Assembly (NCBI GenBank): GCA_964651335.1
Contig: CAZYVT010000015.1
Location: 7,527 to 71,526 of the forward strand
Reading direction: 5' to 3'
DNA from: 2-02-FULL-66-14 sp964651335
Lineage (GTDB): Bacteria > Pseudomonadota > Gammaproteobacteria > Burkholderiales > SG8-39
DNA: 64,000 bases
The notes beneath the pieces are model-generated. The model made no database searches. It saw only the letters and a program-made list of their open reading frames with translations, and was not told the DNA's origin. A program made the position numbers and the translations under genes. Positions 33,061 through 38,909 of this stretch are shown in pieces (within the stretch, counting starts at the first letter, position 1; the number at the start of each line of letters is the position of its first letter).

Positions 33061-33081
33061 CTGATATCATTAGTATATCAG
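33061..33081. promoter_or_regulatory. Inverted repeat upstream of the PemK-like TA pair
   Basis: Perfect arms CTGATAT (33061-33067) and ATATCAG (33075-33081) with a 7-bp spacer, in an AT-rich patch that stands out from its GC-rich surroundings. It fits an operator overlapping the leftward TA promoter. The same arm-spacer-arm lengths are seen at 2200-2220. Confidence 0.6.
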
Positions 33082-33100
33082 CCGGAAAAGCCCGGGGCGG

Positions 33101-33308
33101 CGCCCTCTACCAACGGGGGATCGAGATCGAGCCGCTCGCCGAGCCGTTCTACCAGGGTCTCATGCGCGCTTGCCTGGCCCTGCGCCGCTTCGCCGAAGGG
33201 CTCGAAGTCCACGAACGCTGCCGCAAACTCCTCGCCGCGGAACTGCGAGTCGCCCCCTCGCCCGAGACCGAAGCGCTCGCGAAGCGCATGCGCGAAGTCA
33301 GTCCCTGA
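33101..33308 (+). pseudogene. Second copy of the BTAD regulator 3' end (fragment)
   Basis: About 97 % identical to 31377-31584 (7 differences in 208 bp). It encodes only the last part of a BTAD domain (from LYQRGIEIEPLAEPFYQGL to a TGA stop) with no start of its own in a matching context. It lies between the PemK-like TA operator and the RTX gene. It is either the remnant of a second regulator gene or the displaced 3' end of one gene after cassette insertion. Confidence 0.85.
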
Positions 33309-33379
33309 TTTCCCTCGCGTAACCCATCCGTAACCTTCGGTGCGGTAGTGCGGTAGACGGGGAAACTGCGGGGTTTTTT

Positions 33380-34720
33380 ATGGCGATTATCACTGGCACC
33401 AAGAAGGGCGACAACCTCACCGGCACGCTTTTCGACGATTCGATCTCGTCCGGCGACGGCAACGATATTGTCAATGGCCTCGACGGCAACGACTACATCG
33501 ATGGCGGCAAGGGCAATGACACGCTGATCGGCGGGTCGGGCAACGACACGCTGGTGGGCGGTGCGGGCAAGGACTCGGTCAGCGGCGGTGCGGGCGATGA
33601 CTTCATCACGATGCTGTTGAGCGCCCGCGATGTCGACGCGATCGATGCGGGCGCTGACACCGACACGCTGCTCTTGAGCGGCGCGGTGCCCCGCAGCGGC
33701 GTGGTGGTGGTCGATCTCTCGGCGGGGGATCAGGTGGTCTCGATCGGCGGAATGGCCGACACCTCCGTCCAGCAGAACTTCGAGAACCTCGATGCCTCGG
33801 GCTTGGGTCTGGGCGCCAGGGTCATGGTCACCGGCAGCGCCGGGGCGAACGCCATCACCGGCTCGGGCGGTGCTGACACGATCGATGGCGCCGGGGGCGA
33901 CGACACGATCGCGGGCGGCGGGGGCAACGACCTGATCTTTGGCGGCGACGGCAACAACACGCTCGCGGGCGGGGCGGGCGTGGACACCGTCTTTGGCGGC
34001 GACGGCAACGACGCGATCACGATGCTGGTGACTGCGGGCGATGTGGATTCGATCAATGCGGGCAATGGCACCGACACGCTGCTCTTGAGCGGCGCGGTGC
34101 CCCGCAGCGGCGTGGTGGTGGTCGATCTCTCGGCGGGGGATCAGGTGGTCTCGATCGGCGGAATGGCCGACACCTCCGTCCAGCAGAACTTCGAGAACCT
34201 CGATGCCTCGGGCTTGGGTCTGGGCGCCAGGGTCATGGTCACCGGCAGCGCCGGGGCGAACGCCATCACCGGCTCGGGCGGTGCTGACACGATCGATGGC
34301 GCCGGGGGCGACGACACGATAAGTGGTTATGGCGGTAACGACATTCTGGTTGGTGGGGCCGGCAACGACGTGCTTTTTGGCGGCGCCGGTAACGACACCA
34401 TCGACGCCGATGGAACCGGCGATCAGGATGTAATCGTATTTGACGCAGTGCTTAGCACCACGGACGTGCTGTCCAACGGGACCGACACGATCAACAACTT
34501 CGATGCGGACCCGACCGGAGGGCAGGACATGATTAGCCTTGATGCGCTGTTCGATAGTTTGGGAGTAGAGACTGCCGCGCGTGCCGCGCGATATCAAGTA
34601 TCGGGCACCCAGTTGCAAATCGACCTAGATAACAATGGAAGCTTTGAATATACGATAGCGACGGTCACTGCCTCCGGAGTGTTTGACATTCTCGACGTCA
34701 ATCACGGCACCTCCTCATAA
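33380..34720 (+). CDS. RTX-type calcium-binding repeat protein
   Basis: A 446-residue acidic protein. From about residue 30 it has many RTX nonapeptides of the GGxGxDxh type (GGSGNDTLVGGAGKDSV, GGDGNNTLAGGAGVD). Between the repeat blocks sits a beta-rich module (ISMLL..VDAIDAGADTDTLLLSG) that occurs twice. The C-terminus (DADPTGGQDMISLDALFDSLG to ATVTASGVFDILDVNHGTSS) resembles type I secretion target domains. So it is probably a Ca2+-folded protein exported without a signal peptide. No T1SS genes are nearby. GGGG lies 6 bases before the ATG. A terminator follows. Confidence 0.88.
   Translation: MAIITGTKKGDNLTGTLFDDSISSGDGNDIVNGLDGNDYIDGGKGNDTLIGGSGNDTLVGGAGKDSVSGGAGDDFITMLLSARDVDAIDAGADTDTLLLSGAVPRSGVVVVDLSAGDQVVSIGGMADTSVQQNFENLDASGLGLGARVMVTGSAGANAITGSGGADTIDGAGGDDTIAGGGGNDLIFGGDGNNTLAGGAGVDTVFGGDGNDAITMLVTAGDVDSINAGNGTDTLLLSGAVPRSGVVVVDLSAGDQVVSIGGMADTSVQQNFENLDASGLGLGARVMVTGSAGANAITGSGGADTIDGAGGDDTISGYGGNDILVGGAGNDVLFGGAGNDTIDADGTGDQDVIVFDAVLSTTDVLSNGTDTINNFDADPTGGQDMISLDALFDSLGVETAARAARYQVSGTQLQIDLDNNGSFEYTIATVTASGVFDILDVNHGTSS
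33658..33909 (+). repeat. 252-bp repeat inside the RTX gene, copy 1
   Basis: By eye, identical base for base to 34069-34320, 411 bp (137 codons) further on, in the same frame. It encodes the LLLSGAVPRSGVVVVDLSAG module and the start of the next RTX block. Exact identity means recent duplication or gene conversion. Confidence 0.92.
34069..34320 (+). repeat. 252-bp repeat inside the RTX gene, copy 2
   Basis: Second copy of 33658-33909. Immediately after it the sequence changes to ATAAGTGG..., where copy 1 has ATCGCGGG..., marking the repeat boundary within an RTX nonapeptide. Such repeats commonly cause copy-number change. Confidence 0.92.
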
Positions 34721-34764
34721 CGGAAAACACTAACAACTCAAGCAGTAGATGCTTTGATTCGCAC

Positions 34765-34787
34765 CGGGAGAGCCCAAAGTTCTCCCG
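34765..34787. other. Hairpin between RTX gene and terminator
   Basis: Arms CGGGAGA (34765-34771) and TCTCCCG (34781-34787) around 9 bases. No T-run follows; it may protect the 3' end of the RTX transcript. Confidence 0.4.
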
Positions 34788-34796
34788 ACCATATCA

Positions 34797-34829
34797 AACC
34801 CGCCGCCAACCCCGGCGGGTTTTTCTTTT
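34797..34829 (+). terminator. Rho-independent terminator after the RTX gene
   Basis: Perfect 9-bp arms AACCCGCCG (34797-34805) and CGGCGGGTT (34813-34821), 7-base loop, followed by TTTCTTTT. It is the clearest intrinsic terminator in the window, 77 bp after the RTX stop. Confidence 0.88.
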
Positions 34830-34875
34830 GTAATGCCCGCAATCACGCCGAGCTATGCAGTCGGAACCAAACAGG

Positions 34876-34914
34876 TTAATTCGCGATCGGCGAGGTGTTG
34901 CTGACGACGATCAC
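34876..34914 (-). pseudogene. PIN toxin remnant (first 12 codons only)
   Basis: Starting at a GTG that overlaps the stop of the degraded antitoxin (GTGA), the frame reads VIVVSNTSPIAN and then TAA. IVVSNTSPIAN is the classic N-terminus of PIN nucleases paired with UPF0175 antitoxins. The rest of the toxin is absent, so this is a truncated toxin. Confidence 0.7.
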
Positions 34915-35095
34915 GGCATCGAATCGATGGTCTTCCGATCCGATTCGAATTCGCGCGCGTCGTAGTTGACGGGTATCGACCGGCTGGCAAGCAGATGCTG
35001 AAACCGTATCCGGTCAATCCCGGCCACCCGCGCGGCCTGGGCGAGACTGAGCTGCGCGCGGCCGCAAGCAGCTGATCGTCGATCACGATACCCAC
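34911..35095 (-). pseudogene. UPF0175-family antitoxin remnant, frameshifted
   Basis: Reading leftward from the ATG at 35095, MGIVIDDQLLAAA is followed, after a frame change, by AQLSLAQAARVAGIDRIRFQHLL and IPVNYDAREFESD. This LSLAQAARLAG...IPVNYD pattern is the UPF0175 antitoxin family. About 20 residues of the middle are missing and the frame is broken. It overlaps the toxin remnant by 4 bp in the original operon arrangement, so a whole TA module decayed in place. Confidence 0.72.
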
Positions 35096-35108
35096 GCTGA
35101 GCCTCCTG

Positions 35109-35174
35109 TTCCCCGGGCAAAACGTCGGCGTGGGCAGCTATGTGGACAACATTGCGGTAACGGTGAATTACTGA
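35109..35174 (+). pseudogene. Fragment of a spore-coat-U/Csu-type fimbrial protein (3' end)
   Basis: The last 21 codons before TGA at 35172 read FPGQNVGVGSYVDNIAVTVNY, matching in style the C-terminal strand of SCPU-domain (Csu fimbria) proteins, which end GxYxDxxxVTVxY. No start or upstream domain remains; it abuts the antitoxin remnant. Confidence 0.55.
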
Positions 35175-35207
35175 GGCTTCTCCGGCGCATCGCCAAGTCA
35201 AGCACCG

Positions 35208-35429
35208 ATGGGTGTCCGAAATGCTCCGCATGCGCAAGGGATGCCCGACGGCGGAATTCTCGGCGTGCACAGCCTGTCGGACGACCCGCCGCTGAAATCC
35301 GCAAATTTCCGCGCGCGCGACGACGTGTTCGAAGACATGAGCAAGTATTCCGACTGGAAGTTCGCGTTCACGCCGGCGCTGCAGGCGCTACCAAGCCCGC
35401 CGCGGCCAGCGCTCGGTAGCCAGTCCTGA
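35208..35429 (+). pseudogene. Fragment with pseudopilin-like C-terminus
   Basis: The frame GVHSLSDDPPLKSANF followed by FEDMSKYSDWKFAFTP resembles the C-terminal end of some type II secretion/prepilin-like proteins (short ...SLxDDxPLK...KYSxWxFxYTP). No N-terminal prepilin part is present. The match is from memory of the family pattern and is weak. Otherwise 35175-35600 holds nothing I can support. Confidence 0.3.
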
Positions 35430-35607
35430 AACGATCCGGTGTCCGGGCCAAACGCACCCTGACGCTCGACAATGCAGCGTATTGGGCAGCGAACAATCGG
35501 AAAACGAGTGAAATTCGAGACGCGCATGGCGTCGTCCCAGGCAGCCGTAGCGGGCAACACTCCAAAACATTCGCTCGTTCTCGCTTCAAACCCGCGCCTC
35601 GGGCATG

Positions 35608-35621
35608 CGGACAGGACACCG
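35608..35621. repeat. 14-bp direct repeat, left copy
   Basis: CGGACAGGACACCG, repeated at 36106-36119, with a further shared ATTGACGC shortly downstream of each copy. The pair brackets the orphan antitoxin and its terminator. Confidence 0.6.
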
Positions 35622-35633
35622 TTGCATTGACGC

Positions 35634-35659
35634 CGTTGACACTGGCGGCGTTGTCAACG
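35634..35659. promoter_or_regulatory. Inverted repeat and possible promoter of the orphan antitoxin
   Basis: Arms CGTTGAC (35634-35640) and GTCAACG (35653-35659), 12-bp spacer. Further down, TTGCTG and TATCAT (35699-35704) 18 bp apart could serve as -35/-10 elements for the antitoxin gene at 35733. Confidence 0.4.
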
Positions 35660-35732
35660 CGCATGATCAGATCGATTGCTGCCGATTCCGGCGTTCGGCT
35701 ATCATTCATTAACAGCATCTTACGGAATCGCC

Positions 35733-35987
35733 ATGACCGCTCTGGAAATCAAGCTCTCGCTACCCGACAGCTTGGCGAAGAAGTCAAACAAAGCCGGCTT
35801 GCTCACCGCGCCGGCCATCGAAGCGCTGCTGCGCGAAGCAATGCGCAAGCGCTCGCTTGATCGGTTCTTGCAGACCGCGGAACGCGTGGCAGCGGCTGGC
35901 GTTCCTGCGATGAGCGAGGAAGAAATCCAGGCCGAAGTCGACGCCGTCCGCAAAGCCAGGCGCAAACGCCTTGCGCCTGGTGGTTGA
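35733..35987 (+). CDS. Orphan VapB-like antitoxin
   Basis: An 84-residue protein, MTALEIKLSLPDSLAKKSNKAG, with EALLREAMRKRSLDRFLQ and a charged C-terminus (SEEEIQAEVDAVRKARR). This composition is that of antitoxins upstream of COG1569-type PIN toxins, which pair such an N-terminal DNA-binding domain with a toxin-binding tail. The expected toxin is cut off: TTG at 35971 begins LRLVVD, the usual toxin start, and then the sequence becomes unrelated. A terminator hairpin follows at 36034. So the antitoxin survives without a partner here. Confidence 0.7.
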   Translation: MTALEIKLSLPDSLAKKSNKAGLLTAPAIEALLREAMRKRSLDRFLQTAERVAAAGVPAMSEEEIQAEVDAVRKARRKRLAPGG

Positions 35988-35988
35988 C
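35971..35988 (+). pseudogene. PIN toxin remnant (first six codons)
   Basis: Overlapping the antitoxin 3' end, TTG CGC CTG GTG GTT GAC reads LRLVVD, the usual beginning of PIN toxins (xxLVVDTN). After this Asp the reading turns into DAPAAAIS, with no PIN features. The fragment is short and the call depends on the antitoxin context. Confidence 0.35.
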
Positions 35989-36033
35989 GCGCCTGCCGCA
36001 GCGATAAGCGCGGCAGCGGTGCAAAGCCGCAGC

Positions 36034-36061
36034 CGCCGGCATCCTCGCCGGCGACTTTTTT
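36034..36061 (+). terminator. Terminator after the orphan antitoxin
   Basis: Perfect arms CGCCGGC (36034-36040) and GCCGGCG (36047-36053), 6-base loop, then AC and six T. A normal intrinsic terminator. Confidence 0.75.
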
Positions 36062-36105
36062 AAGAACAACGGCATGCACTTGCACAAAATCGCTCGCCGG
36101 ACAGA

Positions 36106-36119
36106 CGGACAGGACACCG
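36106..36119. repeat. 14-bp direct repeat, right copy
   Basis: Second copy of CGGACAGGACACCG (see 35608-35621). The segment between the copies is about 0.5 kb and holds the orphan antitoxin. From here to 36217 I see no gene. Confidence 0.6.
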
Positions 36120-36217
36120 CATGCGCAATGGATTGACGCTTCGTTGTAGAACGTCCGCGATGACGTGCACGCGCGAGCGCCAGCCGCGCTTGCCAACTGC
36201 CGCTGTCGATCGCGCTG

Positions 36218-36514
36218 TTAGGCGCGTGTTTGCCAGAGAAGCGGATCTCGCCGCGCATGAAAGACCGCGAGCACCACGATTCGATGGGCCTCAACGCGAT
36301 AGAAGACCGAATACGGGAAGCGGCGTGCTTGCACGGAACGGATGTCGCCGTGTTTGACGGGAAAGCGCTCCGGATGTCTTGCAGCGAGATCGACCGCGCG
36401 ATCGATCTCGGACGTGAACTGCATCCCAAGACCAGGCTGCCTTTCCTCGTACCACATCGCTGCGCCGTCAAATTCGGCGCGTGCCGCGCGCCGAAAGACG
36501 ACCTTTAAGGTCAT
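36218..36514 (-). CDS. ParE/RelE-family toxin
   Basis: A 98-residue protein with the RelE/ParE pattern: VFRRAARAEFDGAAMWYEERQPGLG, FTSEIDRAVDLAARHPERFP and RRFPYSVFYRVEAHRIVVLAVFHARRDP. It starts in an ATGA overlap with the stop of the antitoxin gene upstream. ParE proteins poison gyrase while RelE proteins cleave mRNA; the sequence (WYEE, FPYSVFY, VFHxRRDP) fits the ParE side. Confidence 0.88.
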   Translation of the reverse strand: MTLKVVFRRAARAEFDGAAMWYEERQPGLGMQFTSEIDRAVDLAARHPERFPVKHGDIRSVQARRFPYSVFYRVEAHRIVVLAVFHARRDPLLWQTRA

Positions 36515-36741
36515 CTCTTGAGGCGAGCGGTCATTGATGCCTTAACGTCTTCCCAGGAAACGACGTCATCCGGGTGTGCTTCATGTTCGGCGAGCCGCCG
36601 ATCGAGCTCGGCACGTTGAGCATCTGTCACAGGTACGGCAGCGCTGTCTTCGGCGATGCTGTCCCAAAGTTCCTCGACAAGCGCCAGACGCTCCTCGACG
36701 CTTAGCCGATCAATACCAAGGGATTTCAGCGATGCACTCAT
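36511..36741 (-). CDS. Antitoxin of the addiction-module (TIGR02574-like) family
   Basis: A 76-residue acidic protein: LGIDRLSVEERLALVEELWDSIAED then AELDRRLAEHEAHPDDVVSWEDVKASM. This is the pattern of the small addiction-module antitoxins that precede ParE/RelE toxins. The ATG at 36741 is chosen because homology starts at MSASLKSLG. It overlaps the toxin by four bases and is divergent from the next TA module. Confidence 0.85.
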   Translation of the reverse strand: MSASLKSLGIDRLSVEERLALVEELWDSIAEDSAAVPVTDAQRAELDRRLAEHEAHPDDVVSWEDVKASMTARLKR

Positions 36742-36759
36742 AGGGGTAGCCTTATGCCT

Positions 36760-36774
36760 TTGACATCCTATCAA
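36760..36774. promoter_or_regulatory. Near-palindrome between two divergent TA modules
   Basis: TTGACATCCTATCAA is an imperfect palindrome (arms TTGAYA and TRTCAA with one mismatch) 18 bp from the leftward antitoxin start and about 41 bp from the rightward one. Its position suits a shared operator-promoter for both modules. Confidence 0.45.
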
Positions 36775-36815
36775 ATGCGCACGGCATTCGAAAGCCACGC
36801 GCATAACATCCTGCA

Positions 36816-37073
36816 ATGGTTCGCATGAAACAGCACATCAGCCTGCGCCAGGCGAACCAGAATTTTTCGCGCTACGTGGAGGCGATCGAGCGCGGGGAGG
36901 AGTTCGTCGTCACGCGCCGCGGCAGGCCGGTGGCGCTCCTGTCTCCCGCGCCCAGGCGCGCCTCGCGGCGGCGGACCGTCGGGCAGGAAGCGTCCCTCAA
37001 GCGCCTGTTCGCGAGCGCAAGACCGCTCGGCCTCGGGAAGTGGCGGCGCGAACAGCTTTACGAGGATGTCTAG
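36816..37073 (+). CDS. Phd/YefM-type antitoxin
   Basis: An 85-residue protein. HISLRQANQNFSRYVEAIERGEEFVVTRRGRPVALL is the Phd/YefM DNA-binding fold, followed by a toxin-binding tail ending in GLGKWRREQLYEDV. An alternative start ATG is 9 bases downstream (MKQHIS) and may be the true one; neither has a clear Shine-Dalgarno. It overlaps the PIN toxin gene by 8 bp. Confidence 0.85.
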   Translation: MVRMKQHISLRQANQNFSRYVEAIERGEEFVVTRRGRPVALLSPAPRRASRRRTVGQEASLKRLFASARPLGLGKWRREQLYEDV

Positions 37074-37512
37074 GGTCTCGCTCGACGCCAACGTCTTCGT
37101 CCATGGCGTCGACGCGAGCGATGCGGCCAGGCACCGCGCGGCGAAGCGCCTGATCACGCTTGCCGCAAGGTACGATTGCGTTCTCGTGCTGCAAGCGCTC
37201 GCCGAGTTTTATTACATCGCAACGCGCAAAGCCGGGCTTCCCGCTTCGCAGGCAAGATCGCACGTCCAGGAGCTGCAGTCGATCTTCCCGGTGACGCTGC
37301 CCGGCCCGACGGCGCTGCACGCTGCGATCGACCTGTCAGAGCGCTATCGGATTAATTTCTGGGATGCAATGCTACTTGCCGTGGCGCGGCAGGCCGGCGT
37401 CACGATGCTCTTCACCGAAGACATTCAGGACGAGCAGGATTACGACGGCGTGCACTGCGTGAACCCCTTCGGCCGCACGACGGCGGAACTTACCGCTTTG
37501 CTGCGCCGCTGA
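37066..37512 (+). CDS. PIN-domain toxin (VapC-like)
   Basis: A 148-residue PIN protein with all expected acidic positions: VSLDANVFVHGVD, LAEFYYIATR, INFWDAMLLAVA and FTEDIQDEQ. It starts 8 bases inside the antitoxin gene. Together they form an apparently intact VapBC-like module. Confidence 0.9.
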   Translation: MSRVSLDANVFVHGVDASDAARHRAAKRLITLAARYDCVLVLQALAEFYYIATRKAGLPASQARSHVQELQSIFPVTLPGPTALHAAIDLSERYRINFWDAMLLAVARQAGVTMLFTEDIQDEQDYDGVHCVNPFGRTTAELTALLRR

Positions 37513-37563
37513 GGCGAAGGCCCCGCCGGGCCGGCAGCGCTGTCCGCGGCGGCACCGCCCCGT

Positions 37564-37798
37564 CTACTGCCCTTGAACCTTCAGGTAGATCCTCTGCATC
37601 CCGCCGAGCCAGCGGCCGTAGTTCGCCGCCTTGGCGCGCAGGTACTCGAGCACCTGCGGATGCGGAAGGATCAGGAAATGCTCTTCCGCCATCACCTTCA
37701 CGATCTCGTCGGCGACCTGCTCGGCCGTAAGCGCACCATCGACGCCCGCAGAGCCTCCGCCCTTGTACATGCCGGTGAGCACGGCCTGCGGACAGATG
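37564..37798 (-). pseudogene. SDR C-terminal fragment (paralogue of the gene at 38120)
   Basis: Reading leftward, CPQAVLTGMYKGGGSAG, QVADEIVKVMAEEHFLILPHP and RWLGGMQRIYLKVQGQ match the last third of the full SDR encoded at 38120-38881, with visible DNA divergence (roughly 10 %). The match begins abruptly at 37798. The DUF4926 gene lies between this fragment and the full gene. Confidence 0.85.
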
Positions 37799-37859
37799 AT
37801 CCCGGCAACGGCGCTCCGATCGGAAGTTCTCGATCGTGGCGCTGGTCAAACCGCTGGCG

Positions 37860-38090
37860 TTACGCGACGCGCCGCGCGTGAGTGATTTCGCGACGTTCGA
37901 CGGGCCGCACCTGCGCGCGCTCCAACGTCACCACGGCGACGGTTTCCCCGTCGAGCGCGACAAACTCGATCTCGTAAGCCTTGCCGTCGGCATGCACATG
38001 TACGACGGTCCCGACATCGCCCGCAGCGAGCTTGTCGCCGGGAAGATCGGTCTTTAGCACCGCCCGATCGTGTTCCCTGATGGATCCCAT
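37860..38090 (-). CDS. DUF4926-domain protein
   Basis: A 76-residue protein: DRAVLKTDLPGDKLAAGDVGTVVHVHADGKAYEIEFV then ETVAVVTLERAQVRP. This beta-barrel-like pattern is the DUF4926 family, often found next to small toxin-like genes; its function is not established. GAAGGG lies just before the ATG. The downstream partner expected in such pairs is absent; the next sequence is the SDR fragment. Confidence 0.8.
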   Translation of the reverse strand: MGSIREHDRAVLKTDLPGDKLAAGDVGTVVHVHADGKAYEIEFVALDGETVAVVTLERAQVRPVERREITHARRVA

Positions 38091-38119
38091 GTTTCCCTTC
38101 TACAGCGGGTGAGCGGTAG

Positions 38120-38881
38120 CTACCTTCCCTCGTACTTCAGGTAGATCTTCTGCATCCCGCCGAGCCAGCGGTCGTAGTTCGCCGTCTTGGCGCGCATGTA
38201 ATCGAGCACCTGTGGATGCGGAAGGATCAGAAAGCGCTCCTCCGCCATCACCTTCACGATCTCGTCCGCGACCTGCTCGGCCGTCAGCGCGCCGTCCACA
38301 CCTGCCGAGCCCTCGCCCTTGTACATGCCGGTGAGCACCGCCTGCGGGCAGAGGCAGGACACGCATAAGCCTTTCCGGCCGTAAGCGATCGAGAGCCACT
38401 CGGCGAAGGCGACGGCGCCGTGCTTGGTCACGCCGTAGGACGCGGATTCCACGATGTTGAGCAGCCCGGCGGCGGAAGCCGTGACCAGGAAATAGCCGCT
38501 GCCGCGAGCCACCATCTTCTCGACGACCGCGCGCGCCGCCCAGACGTGCGCCATGACATGGATCTTCCAATTGCGCTCCCAGACTTCGTCCGGCGTCTCG
38601 AGCCCGCCGCGAACGACAATCCCGGCGTTGGAAAAGAATACGTCGATTCGCCCATAGCGCGCCTCGGCCTCGCGCACCAGGCGTTTGATATCGTCTTCCC
38701 TGCTCACATCGCAGGGAACCGCCAGGCCTCGTGTCGCCTCGGCGACCGGCTTCAGTCCCTCGCCATTCAGGTCGGCGACGACCACGCCGGCCGCGCCGTC
38801 GGATGCAAAGCGCAGCGCAGCGGCGCGGCCGATGCCGCTCGCCGCGCCGGTGATGACGGCGACCTTGCCCTCGAGGTTCAC
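38120..38881 (-). CDS. SDR-family NAD(P)-dependent oxidoreductase
   Basis: A 253-residue short-chain dehydrogenase: TGAASGIGRAAALRFA (cofactor), VVVADLNGEG, FSNAGIVVRGG, the catalytic Ser region LVTASAAGLL and YGVTKHGAVAFAEWL (YxxxK). A conserved C-terminus (LTAEQVADEIVKVM) is shared with the fragment at 37564-37798. Substrate unknown. It lies 28 bp after the cyclase-family gene on the same strand and is probably cotranscribed with it. Confidence 0.9.
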   Translation of the reverse strand: MNLEGKVAVITGAASGIGRAAALRFASDGAAGVVVADLNGEGLKPVAEATRGLAVPCDVSREDDIKRLVREAEARYGRIDVFFSNAGIVVRGGLETPDEVWERNWKIHVMAHVWAARAVVEKMVARGSGYFLVTASAAGLLNIVESASYGVTKHGAVAFAEWLSIAYGRKGLCVSCLCPQAVLTGMYKGEGSAGVDGALTAEQVADEIVKVMAEERFLILPHPQVLDYMRAKTANYDRWLGGMQKIYLKYEGR

Positions 38882-38909
38882 GCGAACGCCTCCCGGCTCT
38901 GACCGGTCG

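Noticed and set aside
31585..33100. Insertion sequence between the two BTAD 3' ends
   Set aside because: No transposase frame and no terminal inverted repeats were seen; all coding sequence belongs to two TA modules.
33380..34720. CRISPR-like or satellite array in the repeat-rich 33.4-34.4 kb stretch
   Set aside because: Repeats are in frame, encode RTX nonapeptides and lack spacer structure.
36211..36223. GTTAGGC at the end of the ParE-type toxin gene, like an integron attC core site
   Set aside because: No partner RYYYAAC site with suitable inner arms lies within 60-140 bp, other TA genes here have no such motif, and no integrase gene is present.
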